A stretch of DNA of 64,000 nucleotides from Solenopsis invicta. Its lineage: Eukaryota; Arthropoda; Insecta; Hymenoptera; Formicidae. Where the stretch lies: NCBI RefSeq assembly GCF_016802725.1, contig NC_052665.1:620001-684000 (forward strand). The letters run 5' to 3'. A program made the translations under genes and the position numbers. Below, piece by piece: positions 46,908 to 58,372 of the stretch. The notes beneath the pieces are model-generated. The model saw only the letters and a program-made list of their open reading frames with translations, was not told where the DNA came from and did no database searches. The stretch's first letter is position 1. Each line of letters begins with the position of its first letter.

Positions 46908-49080
46908 ATGGTCGCGGAAACATACAGCAAGCTCGAACCCGAGCTGAAAGAGGAATTACGCACGATTGCTCAACAGATCGTGGCACCCGGTAAGGGTATT
47001 CTGGCCGCTGATGAGTCGACTACAACGATCGGCAAACGACTTCAAGATATCAATGTCGAAAACACTGAGGATAACCGCAAGGCTTACAGGCAACTACTCT
47101 TCACTTCAGCGAAAGTACGTTCATCCAGTCAATAGTTAATTAGGAAACAAAAATTTACTTGTGTAAATATTTAATTTATATTGCGTAAAATGAAATTTAA
47201 TTGCATGTAGCTTTGCGATATTTTACTGAACATCTGTCAATTTCGCTCCATTTCGCTACAATGGAGAATATACATGCCGTGCTTGATAAATACGTTTAAC
47301 GTTGTTGATTCTTCCTTTCAGGATGTCATAGGACAGCACATTTCCGGAGTGATCCTCTTCCACGAGACTCTTTATCAAAAGGCCGACGACGGTACGCCTT
47401 TCGTCGAGTTGCTGAAGCAACGCAACATCATCCCTGGTATTAAGGTCGACTGTGGCGTCGTTCCGCTCTTCGGCACGAATAACGAATGCACGACCCAGGG
47501 TCTCGACAATCTCCAGGCGCGTTGTGTCCAGTACAAAAAGGACGGATGCCAGTTTGCCAAGTGGCGATGCGTGTTGAAGATTACGAAGGACACCCCGAGC
47601 AAACTCGCCATCCTGGAGAACGCCAACGTGTTGGCACGTTACGCTTCCATTTGTCAGAGCGCTAGGATCGTGCCGATCGTAGAGCCAGAAATCCTTCCCG
47701 ACGGTGACCACGATCTCGCCCGTTGTCAACAGGTCACGGAAGAGGTTCTCGCAGCCGTTTACAAGGTATCGCGAAAATCAGATTGCCATACAGATTGCTT
47801 CATCGTTATCACATAATGTACGCTAGGCTCTAACGCGCATTTACTGTTAGGCACTTTCGGATCATCACGTATACCTCGAAGGAACGTTGCTAAAGCCTAA
47901 TATGGTGACGCCAGGCCAGAGCTGTCCGACGAGAGCGACTCCCCAGGAAATCGGTGCCGCTACAGTGACGGCGTTGTCACGTACCGTGCCACCAGCGGTA
48001 CCTGGCATCACTTTCCTGAGCGGTGGTCAATCCGAGGAAGAGGCGTCGGTCAACCTTGACGCGATTAATAAGTTTCCGGGCAAGAAACCTTGGGCATTAA
48101 CTTTCAGTTATGGACGCGCTCTTCAGGCTTCCGTACTTCGTGCTTGGCAAGGCAAGACGGACCAGGTCGCTGCCGGTCAAGAGGAGTTGCTTAAGAGAGC
48201 CAAAGTAAATACTAACAATAAGTCATTTTATTACATTAAATGATTTCATTTATTTTTATTGCATGTGTATAAACTTGAATTTGCTCCATCTTTTAGCTAT
48301 TCTCCTTTTATTCACGTTTTACTTATCTTTTGCATACGTAGTAACTGTTATCACTTATCAACCTTTGACACCTCTGTTTTACTTTTCCAAGTCATTTACT
48401 ATTCTAACATTTGTTGTAAATTATCTTTACACTTTTGTATACTCACAAGCAATTTGTTTTAGAGAAATAGTGCCTTGTAATTTTTTATATTTGACATTGT
48501 AATAGTCACACGAAGCACTGGAAGCATAGCTGCACTTCTTTTTTTTTGCATGTCTATGTAATGTGTGCTTGTTTAGGCAAACGGCGCAGCCTGCCAAGGC
48601 AAATACGTCACTGGTAGCATTTCTAGCAAAGCTGCTGACACCTCTCTCTACGTCAAATCTCACGCCTACTAAAAAATTGTTATACTTTCCGCGCAGTCCG
48701 TTTCTCGTGGCAGTAAGTATATAATAGTTGAACAATGTGTATGTACATGTACGTTAACTTTTTCTCATAGATCAATTCTTATCTTTAATCACTCGCCGTG
48801 ATAAGCAACTTTTGTTTTCTTCATGAGACATGACAAGGATATAATCGAAGACATTACACTATTACAATTTGTAACACATTACAATCGTTATATTCTATGA
48901 GACAATATTATTTTACCAACTTTCTGAAAAAAACACACTCCTCAATTATAATAGTATCGAAAGTAAAAGTCTTTTGTTTTTCAACAGGCTAATAGCGACT
49001 CGGCACTTGGTAAATACGCGGGTGGCGTGGCCGGTGCTGCGGGAGACGCGGCTCTTTTCGTCGCCAATCACGCATATTAA
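46908..49080 (+). CDS. Ald: fructose-bisphosphate aldolase, class I
   Basis: Common exons are 46908-47114, 47322-47765 and 47851-48204, followed by one of two last exons (48577-48672 or 48988-49080), giving proteins of 366 or 365 residues. The enzyme reversibly cleaves fructose 1,6-bisphosphate to two triose phosphates in cytosolic glycolysis and gluconeogenesis. All expected motifs are intact: GILAADEST (Asp33), GIKVDCGVVPLFGT (Lys107), FAKWRCVLKI (Lys146, Arg148), VEPEILP (Glu187), LEGTLLKPNMV (Schiff-base Lys229), FLSGGQSEEEA (Ser271) and SYGRALQAS (Arg303), with a C-terminal HAY (Tyr363). An in-frame ATG 18 bases upstream would be removed by splicing at the acceptor GCATTGCAG. Polyadenylation signals occur around 49799-49840. 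Confidence 0.95.
48577..48672 (+). other. Ald: aldolase alternative last exon 1
   Basis: After acceptor TTGTTTAG the exon encodes ANGAACQGKYVTGSISSK and a tail ending SLYVKSHAY, then TAA. It joins in phase to exon 3 (..KRAK). Confidence 0.85.
48988..49080 (+). other. Ald: aldolase alternative last exon 2
   Basis: After acceptor TTCAACAG the exon encodes ANSDSALGKYAGGVAGAA and a tail ending ALFVANHAY, then TAA. It joins in phase to the same exon 3, so the two are mutually exclusive. Drosophila Ald uses alternative 3' exons in the same way. Confidence 0.85.
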
Positions 49081-50191
49081 GTTGACCCATAAATTCGGTG
49101 TACTGTTAGAAACATAAAATTAAACAACCGTTGGAAACACCTCGCAGGATCGTCATCGTCCCTTTCATTCAAGTCACGAAGAGAAAAGGGATTCCTTCGA
49201 GAATGCACACGAAGAGCATTGCAAGTTTCCAAGAAGATTGATTATGTTCTTGTCTTGCTTTAATATACATATTTTTAAGCAACTATTTCTTATGGATCTA
49301 ATTGCTTGGGTTTTAATTAAATTTTAATCGATCAAATCTTTTACTGTCGATGAGTTTCTGTCGATCAAATATAATTTTAAATAATCCTACGTTACTTGTA
49401 ATTCGATTTGCAAATCAAGTCAACAATTTGTAGATTACGTGCCAAATATGTTAAAATTTTACCGAAACATCCCACAAATGCTATATTGATATGAATGATA
49501 TCATAACGACAAAAAATATCTATTTTAAATTTATTTTTTAGCCTGATCTACCGTTTCTTTTTATTTCTTGTCGATACTCTCGCCGCTGTTCCAAATTACA
49601 TCAGCGATTAACTTGACGAGATTCAATTTTATTGGTATTAAATGATGGAGGTAAAAACCGAGACATCGAGAGAATACGAGCAGACTTTACGAAATTTGAT
49701 ATCATGTTATTATTATTTTGTAATAGTACGATATGCGAAAGCAGTTAGCAGATATATATCTATCTGCGCTCATATGATCAATATTAACGTTCGTGTATAA
49801 AATAAATAAAAGAGCGCAGAAAAATTAAGCAAATGCAAAATAAAGCAAATAATAAATGTTGTTTGTTAGCGACTGTATCGAGTATTGCAAAATCATGCTA
49901 TATTGTACGTGTGTCATTTACTTATTATAATACTATACATATATGTATCTTGTATAGACACCTAATCTATTGAGAATTATCTCGTTATTACGTCGATATT
50001 ATAATCTAAATATTTCCGTTGTAAACTAGGTCACCAAATACAACTGTGGAGGATAAAAAAAGACGTTGTATGATTTATTTTAGAACTTTTCTCTAAAATT
50101 TTCAAATCACTAAAGCTACAAATATAAATAAAAAGTAAGAATGATATATTAATAATAATCTCAGCATTATAAAATTTATTATTTTACTATA
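49081..50191. other. Ald: aldolase 3' UTR and spacer
   Basis: AT-rich sequence with several AATAAA signals near 49799-49850, consistent with a long 3' untranslated region. No other gene is recognised. Confidence 0.5.
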
Positions 50192-50294
50192 CAAGGTGTC
50201 CCAAAAAGCTCGCATCCGCTCTTAAGATTTTTTTCTTGGAATGTTCCAAAGAATCCGCTCTTAAAAGAGGATGCGAGCTTTTTAGGACACCCTG
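50192..50294. mobile_element. mariner-type MITE, CAAGGTGTCC/CAGGGTGTCC ends
   Basis: CAAGGTGTCCCAAAAAGCTC faces GAGCTTTTTAGGACACCCTG, flanked on both sides by TA. The inner arms CATCCGCTCTTAAGA and TCTTAAAAGAGGATG continue the hairpin. Confidence 0.9.
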
Positions 50295-50335
50295 TATATA
50301 TTTATATAAAAATTATTAAGTAATTATAAATTATC

Positions 50336-50415
50336 AATAATAATAATAACAACAACAAAAACAACAACAACAATAATAATAACAACAACAACAACAACAA
50401 TAATAATAATAATAC
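50336..50415. repeat. (AAT/AAC)n microsatellite
   Basis: Alternating blocks of AAT and AAC trinucleotides over about 80 bases. Confidence 0.9.
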
Positions 50416-51367
50416 TGACGTTCATCTTCATTAAATTTATCAATTTTTATACAAGATTTAACTGAATTTTTGTTATGCGCGGCGTATACAACAATTTAAA
50501 AGAAACATATTGATCGAACAATTATCTAGAATTAAGTGTAAAGAGTATCTAATTCACTTTCATCTATTTTATAGAGTTTGCAATTAAAATACAAAAAAAT
50601 CAACAGATTTCTTATAATAAAAATTCTTATGTCATGGAAAAGAGAAAAGTTGAGTGCATAAGTCGATAAAGAAGCTCGTCTGCTCACAAAGTGAATGCTG
50701 CATGACGAATGCTAACACCAGCCACCAGCTAACACTAACACATAGCAGATAGTAGCTCGTATCCATACATCTCGTCGTATCTCGTATGTCGTTGAGCCGG
50801 TTGAACGCGTCTTCAAAGCAATATAACCTATAATTTCTACTACGACTTATATTACTATCATTAATAGAAAGTAATAATAAATATATAAACATATATGTTC
50901 CCTATGTACAGATTTCCATCTTCTAATATTCATTTTGTGTTTTTAAAGATGTTTTGTTATTTCCATCATGTGAAAACTAGAACAAGAACAGATACAAATA
51001 GAAAGGAACGGAGAATCTTTAACCTTATTTCTCATATTCTCTATTATTATCTATTAAAATTATATGAAATTATTGAAATTTTTATAACTGATTTTTTGTG
51101 CTCTAATGCTTATCGAGTGCATGTAAAAATAATAAAGAATATAAAATTCTTTGCCTTTGTCAACTAATATTTGTAATAACTATTTAAATTTCAAAAGTAC
51201 AAGAAATATATAACTAATAAAAACATTCTGTATTCTTATAAATCCAAATAATATGATTCAACAGAAAGGAAAACTGATATAAATAGTTTCGTAGAAATAA
51301 ATTAAATCTGTTGAGTTCACTTTATATAGCTGATTCTATGTGTTATAAAAATTTATAGTACTCAAGA
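50416..51367. other. no gene recognised; 5' flank of SLX1
   Basis: AT-rich spacer. Short frames on both strands (50632-50892 minus, 50895-51167 plus) show no family motif. Confidence 0.45.
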
Positions 51368-52339
51368 ATGGAAGAAGAACCAGAAATAATAGAACACTTC
51401 TTTGGAGTATATTTACTGTATTGTATGAATCCAAAATACAAAGGGAGAACCTATATAGGTTACACTGTGGATCCAAGACGCAGAATTAAACAACATAATG
51501 CTGGTAAGAACCATGGTGGAGCTTGGCAAACTAGTAAAAGAGGACCGTGGTAATTACATTTTATTTTTTTTTCATTTATATATATACATATATGTATGTA
51601 TAAAATTTATATAATTGTATTTAGGAACATGGTCTTAATTGTCCATGGATTTCCTAACAGTACATCTGCACTTAGAGTAAGTTTACAACAGATTTCTATT
51701 TTTTTAAGAAAAATAAATTGATATTTTTCTAACACAAATTTATTTTAATAAGTAAACATTCTATTGTTTTAGTTTGAATGGGCTTGGCAACATCCTCATG
51801 TTAGTAGACGATTGAAGCACATACCTAAGAAGAAGGCATCACAGAAGATATTTGATTTCCGTTTGGTTGTCTTGTCTGAAATGTTGAAAATTGGACCTTG
51901 GTGTCGTCTACCTTTAACAGTACGATGGTTGGACTATGAGTTTTCCAAAAAATATTATGGACGCATATCTCCACCGTTACACATGCCCATATGCTATGGA
52001 AAAATTACCAGTTGTAAAGTTAAACAAAAAGCTAAAAAGGACAATATTTTACAAGAATCACACTTGCCAATGGAAAAGTCACCAATGTTCTGTTCTCTTT
52101 GCGACTCGAATGTGACGGAGGAAGATTCTATCACTTGTATAAAACCAAAATGCCTTTTAATTGTCCACTTAATCTGTTTAGCAAAAGAATTCTGCAAAGA
52201 AATGATTTTACCGATTGAGGGCACTTGTCCTGCGTGCAAGTCTAATGTTCTTTGGGGAGATCTTATAAGAAAAAAGAATGGCTGTTATCAAGATCTTAAA
52301 GAAATTAGTACTGATTTTTCTAGCGATGATGATATTTGA
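51368..52339 (+). CDS. SLX1: SLX1 structure-specific endonuclease subunit
   Basis: Three exons, 51368-51549, 51625-51676 and 51773-52339, join in phase to 266 residues, the usual length for animal SLX1. The N-terminal GIY-YIG nuclease domain is clear: GVYLLYC, then GRTYIGYTVDPRRRIKQHN (catalytic Tyr and Arg), then GPWNMVLIVHGFPNSTSAL and FEWAWQHP with the metal-binding Glu. A central RLPLTVRWL segment leads to a C-terminal RING/PHD-like zinc domain with CSLC, CIKPKC, HLIC and CPAC. SLX1 acts with the SLX4 scaffold in the nucleus to cut Holliday junctions and other branched DNA. The start is chosen at the ATG 11 codons before the domain. Confidence 0.95.
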
Positions 52340-54550
52340 GCACTGTATTAAATAACAAATAATCTTATGTAATTGTAATTAAATATGAATTTTTTATCTT
52401 GTACCTTAAATCAGCAATCAAAATTATACTGTCACAAATTCATATCATCGAGGAACAGCTAAATTGTAATTATATGTACATATATAAGATATTAATTTTT
52501 ATACTACATATGTATATGTGTATATATGCTACGTTTATCTAATATATATTATGTTTATAGTTCAATCTGTGATATATTTCAAATTTTTCTCTATTTCATA
52601 AATGATATAGTCTCATATATTGTAAATTTTCTTGTATAAGTTTTCTCTCTCCTTTTTCCTTCCTATAAATTTTTAAAAAATTTTGATAATGTTCTTTATA
52701 TCATTACATAGATATTGATATCACGTTTAGCGACGTGAATCAATGTCAATTCTATTGATATGCGATGCAGGAAACGTTAACTGTTAAATAGATACACCAA
52801 TCATTCCTATTCGGTGGACATTCGTTTAGTGTGTAATTAGCACACGCCATGCCAAACCGTTAGTAGAACTTGTACGTGATCAAATGATACCAATCGAAAT
52901 ACTTGAGGTTTATGCGTACGAAGAACAAACAAATGTGTCAAACGACAACGCATTTCCTTTTTTTCAGCCATAAACAGTATTGCAGATTAATTTATTTACA
53001 TAGTATGTATGTACATACAAATCGAATATTGGCATAACTATATAAAACAATAAACAGCGAAAATTAAAGAATAAAAATTTTATTGTCAGTATTTAATCTT
53101 GTAAAAAAAAAATAAATAATTTATACATTTGTTTACGCAATTAGTTATATAAATAAAATATGAAAAATTCAAGTGGTGTGTCAAGGAATCAATGCAAGAT
53201 TTTCACACTTATTTTCTTGAATTTCTCCAACAATTAACAAATGTTTCGATTCCCGCATTGGATCATTCTTAATATTATACGCCAGATTTTAACTCGCAAT
53301 GTTTTTTCTTGTGATGTTGCACATTTTAATCTAGTCAATGTTAATGTTACATATAAATGCAGTCGTTCGCAAATGCGATTCTTACATCAGATTGAATTTT
53401 AATATTGTCGGTGTGATAAAATCAGTTGTGTATCGTATATTGTGTGTCTAGATGTGTGTAATAAAGTAATCGTATCGACTATGTTATAATTAGTAGTATT
53501 TTAAAGAGATTTTATATATATAAAGATGTATGTGCAATGTTAAACTAAATTATTTTACTAATAAATAAATAAATAAAATAAATAATCATTTTATGTTAAC
53601 AATTAACATTGTCTATTAATGAACATAGCGCTTTCCGTCTCATTTATTGATTATACAGAACGAACGTTCTTCATAATTTCAAGCTTCCGCAGTATTAGTT
53701 ATGAAAACCATCACTCTGTTTACTCTTGTTACATGTTTGAGCTGATTATTTCGAAAGTATGGTGTAAATCCAGTTCTATATTCCAATCCATTTCAATGAG
53801 CAGCGAAATGAACTAAAACAATATTGTCATTTTTATGGTATCTGGACTGGTTTTACAACACTTTCGAAAGATAAGCGATCAAATTGATTATTTATATAAA
53901 GTTCGATCGCGATTAAACGCTAATTTCACTGGACCAGAACCAATTGATAGTTACAATCACTTGAGATAAACGGAAAGCGGAAAGAAGCGATTTGCTACTA
54001 AGATCTTCACCCGTAGTAATCGGTGCGCATCCATTAACTCTACCGAAATTACGACGGATAACGGTACGCAACATCACTTAAAAAGCCTCTCACGCAAATT
54101 TGACGGACTCACGACTGAATTATCACATCACGCACGAGATTCTGTAATTTATGAATTTTTAAACATTTTTTTATACATTATTGTAAAATACGTCACATGG
54201 AATTTAATTTCTTCTATTTTCACAACAGGATCGAACAACCATATTTTTTTATATTGTTTAGTATATAAAATTTATCATTCAATACAGGTCAGTGCCATTA
54301 ATAGCAATAAAATATAACCAGAAAACATTTTTCACAACAAAACACATCGACGTATATATATTTTGTGAATTTTATTAATTTAGACGTAGAGTCAAAGAAA
54401 CATTTATAATTTCTCGTTATTTAAATCGAGCCAATTTCTTTGTGCTTTGAAATAATTATTTATAAGTATTTTCTTTACTTCGACATAATTCGTAAAAATG
54501 TAGTCGTTTATGAACACAAAGATGCGCGATTAGACCGAAGAATCTCTATT
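52340..54550. other. spacer; one degraded hammerhead-like fold-back motif
   Basis: AT-rich intergenic sequence. At about 53242-53278 the minus strand reads AAGAATGATCCAATGCGGG then AATCGAAACATTT, a degraded version of the motif in the 23.4 kb element. No gene is supported. Confidence 0.45.
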
Positions 54551-55102
54551 TTAAAAAATATCAGGTACAACCAAGTCGTCATCTCCGTACTCTTCATTGT
54601 ACTCCTCGGCTCCGGGCGGCACGAAAATTCCGCCGAGTACACCCGAGAGATTTTCACCCAGCCCCATCGCCGAAGCTACCCCAAAGACCAATCTCATCAT
54701 CAACAGCCGCATAAAATTTACCACGTTGGTTTCCTTGCTCTGCAGCGATAGCTGCGTCGTTTTCTTCGATCTGCTATCTGCATATCGAATCTGCGAATTA
54801 CGAGATACTTTTCAGAATATTCAAAGAGTGTAATTAAACGTTCCGAAGTGAGGAAGAGGTAAAAGTTAAAGATAATTCAAAATTATAGTATCAAATAGTT
54901 CGAGATTCATGCCTGTCGACTGTCGACAGTAAACACAATAATAAAATGTTGATTTTTAAACACACTATTGATTAGCGTTCATATGACTCGATGTAAGAGG
55001 GCAATTCGAAGATGAATCGAATTCAAAAGCAAGGAAAAAAAAGTGCGTACTTACGCTCGTGCAAATGAGCAAAACTCCTAACAATATTATTCGCGATCTC
55101 AT
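54551..55102 (-). CDS. small secreted protein, conserved-looking, function unknown
   Basis: Two minus-strand exons, 55102-55055 and 54790-54551, join in phase to 95 residues. The first exon encodes a signal peptide (MRSRIILLGVLLICTS) ending at a strong donor, AGC|GTAAGT. The second follows an ATTCGCAG acceptor; of the nearby AGs only this one keeps the frame open to the stop. The mature part contains NFMRLLMMRLVFGVASAMGL, then GENLSGVLGGIFVPPGAEEY and an acidic tail (GDDDLVVPDIF). It has no cysteines in the mature region. I recall similar short proteins in other insects but no assigned function. The distinctive amphipathic segment and the CpG-rich upstream region support a real gene. Confidence 0.75.
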
Positions 55103-55720
55103 GGTGCGCTTGTCGATGAGCGCGATATTGACTTCCGGCGACGAAGAAGTCGACCGGCCGTGCGAGAGCTCGGTGGCGATCGGCGTTTATCCAGGAAAAC
55201 GACGGCGACGTCGCGATATTTGCATACGAACGAAGCATCCGCACCACGCGACGAACGATCTATCGCGATACGTTCGCCGAACAGAACTGAGGAAAATCGA
55301 ACGAACGGCTAGGAGGCTCTTCGGTTCCACCACGACGACAACGACGACGACGACGACAACGTGCGCGGCGCGCCGTACACACGTCGCTTCGAGAAGCGAA
55401 GCGAAGAAAAGAAAAGAGAAGAGAAGCGAAGCGCGCGGGCTGCGGCATAGTCGAAACGCACGATCGGCGCGATGACCCGCTCCCCCGACCGAGCAAGCGA
55501 AATCGACGCGCCGATATACACACCAACTACGAGATCCCAGAACCTAAGTTATTCTACCGATAACGGTACACCACGAAAAAAAAGGCATCCAGGCCAGTCT
55601 CGCCGCGGCTCTCGGCTTCGTGTGTTTCGCGCGCGCCTCGTGCGCCATAAGGTTGGACGCCAGTCATTGGACCGCTTCAGTTCGCCTCGCGCACGTCGTC
55701 ACATCGCGATGTCCGACATG
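55103..55720 (-). promoter_or_regulatory. CpG-rich promoter region of the small secreted protein gene
   Basis: A GC- and CpG-rich island begins at the start codon of the secreted-protein gene and extends about 600 bases upstream of it. It includes an (ACG)n-like run at about 55332-55362 and GAAGCGAAGCGAAGAAAAG repeats near 55395. Frames open on both strands here are compositional, with no domain. Confidence 0.5.
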
Positions 55721-55854
55721 AGCGTTTATTGCTACATCACGGCGTTTTCACGCTAGATCTGAGCAAATATCATTATCTAGCGCAATCATGCTCAAATTTT
55801 AACATCTTGGTTGTTTAGCGAGATTCTAGGAAATACTTATACCTCGAAACGTAT

Positions 55855-56146
55855 TAGTAGAGGCTTCCCATATCCGAAATAATAGGAAGACAAAATCGTT
55901 CGGATAATAGAACAAACACATATCAAATTTCATTTATTCAAACAGAAACTTAAATTTTTAACAAAAAAAATTTCATGCATTCAAAAAAAACTCAAATTCT
56001 TTACGTAAAGAAAACAAAATTTATTTCACAATATGTTTTAACATTCGGATAGTAGATCGTTCGGATATTAAATATTCGAATAATGGAACTTCGGATATTA
56101 AGTATTCGGATGATGGAACTTCGGATATGGGAGGCTCTACTGTATT
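55855..56146. mobile_element. pogo/Tigger-like MITE
   Basis: TAGTAGAGGCTTCCCATATC at the left faces GATATGGGAGGCTCTACTGTA at the right, the pattern of pogo-type ends (a CAGT.GA.CCTC..ATATCCGAA consensus). The 3' half has tandem TTCGGATATTAA(G/A)TATTCGGAT words. No transposase frame. Confidence 0.8.
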
Positions 56147-57697
56147 ATATTAGTGACTGTGGCAATTTTTTCCTCTTTTAACTAAATCGGAAAATTATTT
56201 CATAAAAGATTATTATTTTTACTTTTATTGGCAAGGCTATAGCAAAATTTGATTATTGTTTCAGTTAGAACTGAGAAAATTTATTTATTAATTTACAGGA
56301 TATGAATTACTGGCAGATACAATTGTATTACAATTTTTGAAAAATGAAAAAAACTGTCTATAACAAAAAATTTGTGCCGCAAACTTTTTTTTATAAACAG
56401 CTTTTGACGTCAGCTCTTTCCAACGATGTACAATTCGTCACAGAATTTACCATTCTTCATTTTTACAATTCGTACTGATATGATGTTAGTAATAATAACC
56501 TCGTGTTTATAGTTTTACTACCAATTAAATTGTAAATTACCGAAAAATTGTTACTATAAATTATGATAATTTCAAATATTGATATATTAAAATATCAACC
56601 CAAGAAAAAATTTGTTATATATAATTATATACAAAATATGTCCAAATATAAGTATACTAGTATACTTTGGTATACTCTAACCAGAATAACGTCAAAAAGG
56701 GTCAAGACTTCTGCATTCATCTAATACACGAGATAGATAAAAACAGATAAAAACTAAAATACGAAATTTTCTACTCTTGCTGTATCAGTAATTTATTACT
56801 TATTTATTTTGTAAATATTTTAATACCATTATATCCAATTGACTTATTGAATGAAATACAAATTACATGATGATATATTCTCGATTTATGCAGTTTCGCG
56901 GCTAACATTAATTTCGATTATCATCAACCCTGCACTGTGTGTTGGCCTGCTTCCTATTACGCGGGAAAATGATCTGACGCGGTAGATCGCGAGGAGCTGC
57001 TAGAAAACGCGCGAGAAATTAGCCTGAATCGTAAGCGCCGATGAAATCTGGCACGGATCGTTAACCGGCGCATCATCCATTCGTGCCGTATATTACGCGA
57101 TGTGTTACGAAATTTTTTTGCCCATCGTAATAACGCCAGCCACCATCCTCGCGGTTATCTTAGATATCTATACTTGAAGAAAACCATTCAAGATTCGAGC
57201 TACTTGAGAAATGTGTCTATCATTAGCAGTACTCTAATAACTTTAACGAACTCACTTGTTTCTTCTACCTTTTTTTTCTATTCACTGCTACGTGATTATT
57301 AGAAAATTTGCTTTACATTCAATTAAAAGGAAAGAAAATATGCGAAAGACTTTCTACAAATGATAAGTAAACGATACAAAGTCGCGGAATTGTTGAAACA
57401 ATTAAAGGGCCGCTGAAAATAAAAATGACAATTTTCTCGTAACACTAAATAATTATAATAACAAAATCCTTTACTTATTGTGACTTTTATTTTCAATCGA
57501 TATAGCGACGCTGCATTTATTATTTCTGTGCCGACAGATAACGCGCATAATTAATAAGCAATTATGTATACATCGATAATAAAAATAATAAGCTGTCCAC
57601 AAATGGCGGAATACACGGTCCATGAATGACGATACCGGTTGTGACGTCCGATCAATGTTTAAAATTAAAAGACAACGACGATGCGATGACGATGGCG

Positions 57698-57738
<41 letters not shown>

Positions 57739-58078
57739 TCCTTCAGATTCGATCGTCGATCCATCCTGGCGACAAACCACCGACGATGAAAGGCAGGATG
57801 CGACCGGGACCGGACGTAACCAGCGTAGCATACGCAAACAGTTCCAGAAACGAAGGAAACACCTCGATCGTCGCGTTGCAATAACTTATACTCTGTTACG
57901 ATCAAGATAATGCCGCTAAGTATGTCGCTATACGTATACCTTCCAAGTCAATTGCTAAATAAAATAAAGGTATACCCTTTTAAAAGGTAGCCATTAAACA
58001 TTCACGAAGCCACGTTTGTCTGTGCCTTCTGCAACAGTCGAATAAATTTTTTACAATGTAATTTTAATTCAAATCAAA
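56147..58078. other. no gene recognised; GC-richer patches and a GA microsatellite
   Basis: AT-rich except for patches at 56890-57180 and 57610-57910, which are CpG-richer and could be regulatory. A (GA)n tract lies at about 57701-57734. Open frames at 57471-57910 on both strands are shadows of this repeat. Confidence 0.4.
57701..57734. repeat. (GA)n microsatellite
   Basis: About 16 GA units in a row. Confidence 0.9.
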
Positions 58079-58372
58079 CGAGAACGCCTTCATCTTTAAC
58101 GATCGTATAGCTAAATAGTTAGTGATTAAACAATGATAAAAACAATATAATGTTGTCAGTAGATCGAATAAGAGTTAAAATATAGGCGTTGTTAATTGAA
58201 ATATAATTAATTTGTATACACAGTAAACGCTGGACGTTTTGGGCTCAATTAACCTATGTTTTAGCTCTTATTTGACCTACCGACAACGTTGCATTGTTTT
58301 TACATGTACAGAGCACGAATTATTTTACTAACATTTATTTCACTTAGCGCTTATATTTATTCGTGTAATTTT
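58079..58372. mobile_element. degraded fold-back MITE, family A, probable copy 3
   Basis: The left part reads GAGAACGCCTTCATCTTTAA and CGATCGTATAGCTA, a diverged form of the family A arm. The right part has CTTATATTTATTCGTGTAATTTT as in copy 1. Inside, an inverted pair links AACAATATAATGTTGTCAGTAG (about 58141) with its near complement at about 58280, and ATAGGCGTTGTTAATTGA with TCAATTAACCTATG. The terminal right arm is lost. Confidence 0.6.

Noticed and set aside
47256..47729. 157-codon minus-strand frame over aldolase exon 2
   Set aside because: It is a shadow of a strongly coding exon with biased third positions.
48205..48243. Read-through of aldolase exon 3 to a stop after 13 codons (third C-terminus)
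   Set aside because: It lacks the C-terminal tyrosine and has no support other than an open frame; retention of the intron is a simpler explanation.
55059..55526. Open frames of 70-138 codons on both strands near 55.3 kb
   Set aside because: They arise from the CG-rich promoter and the (ACG)n and GAAGC repeats; the minus-strand signal-peptide exon at 55055-55102 explains the coding signal.
57471..57910. Open frames with Ser-Leu or Arg-Glu runs
   Set aside because: They are translations of the (GA)n microsatellite.
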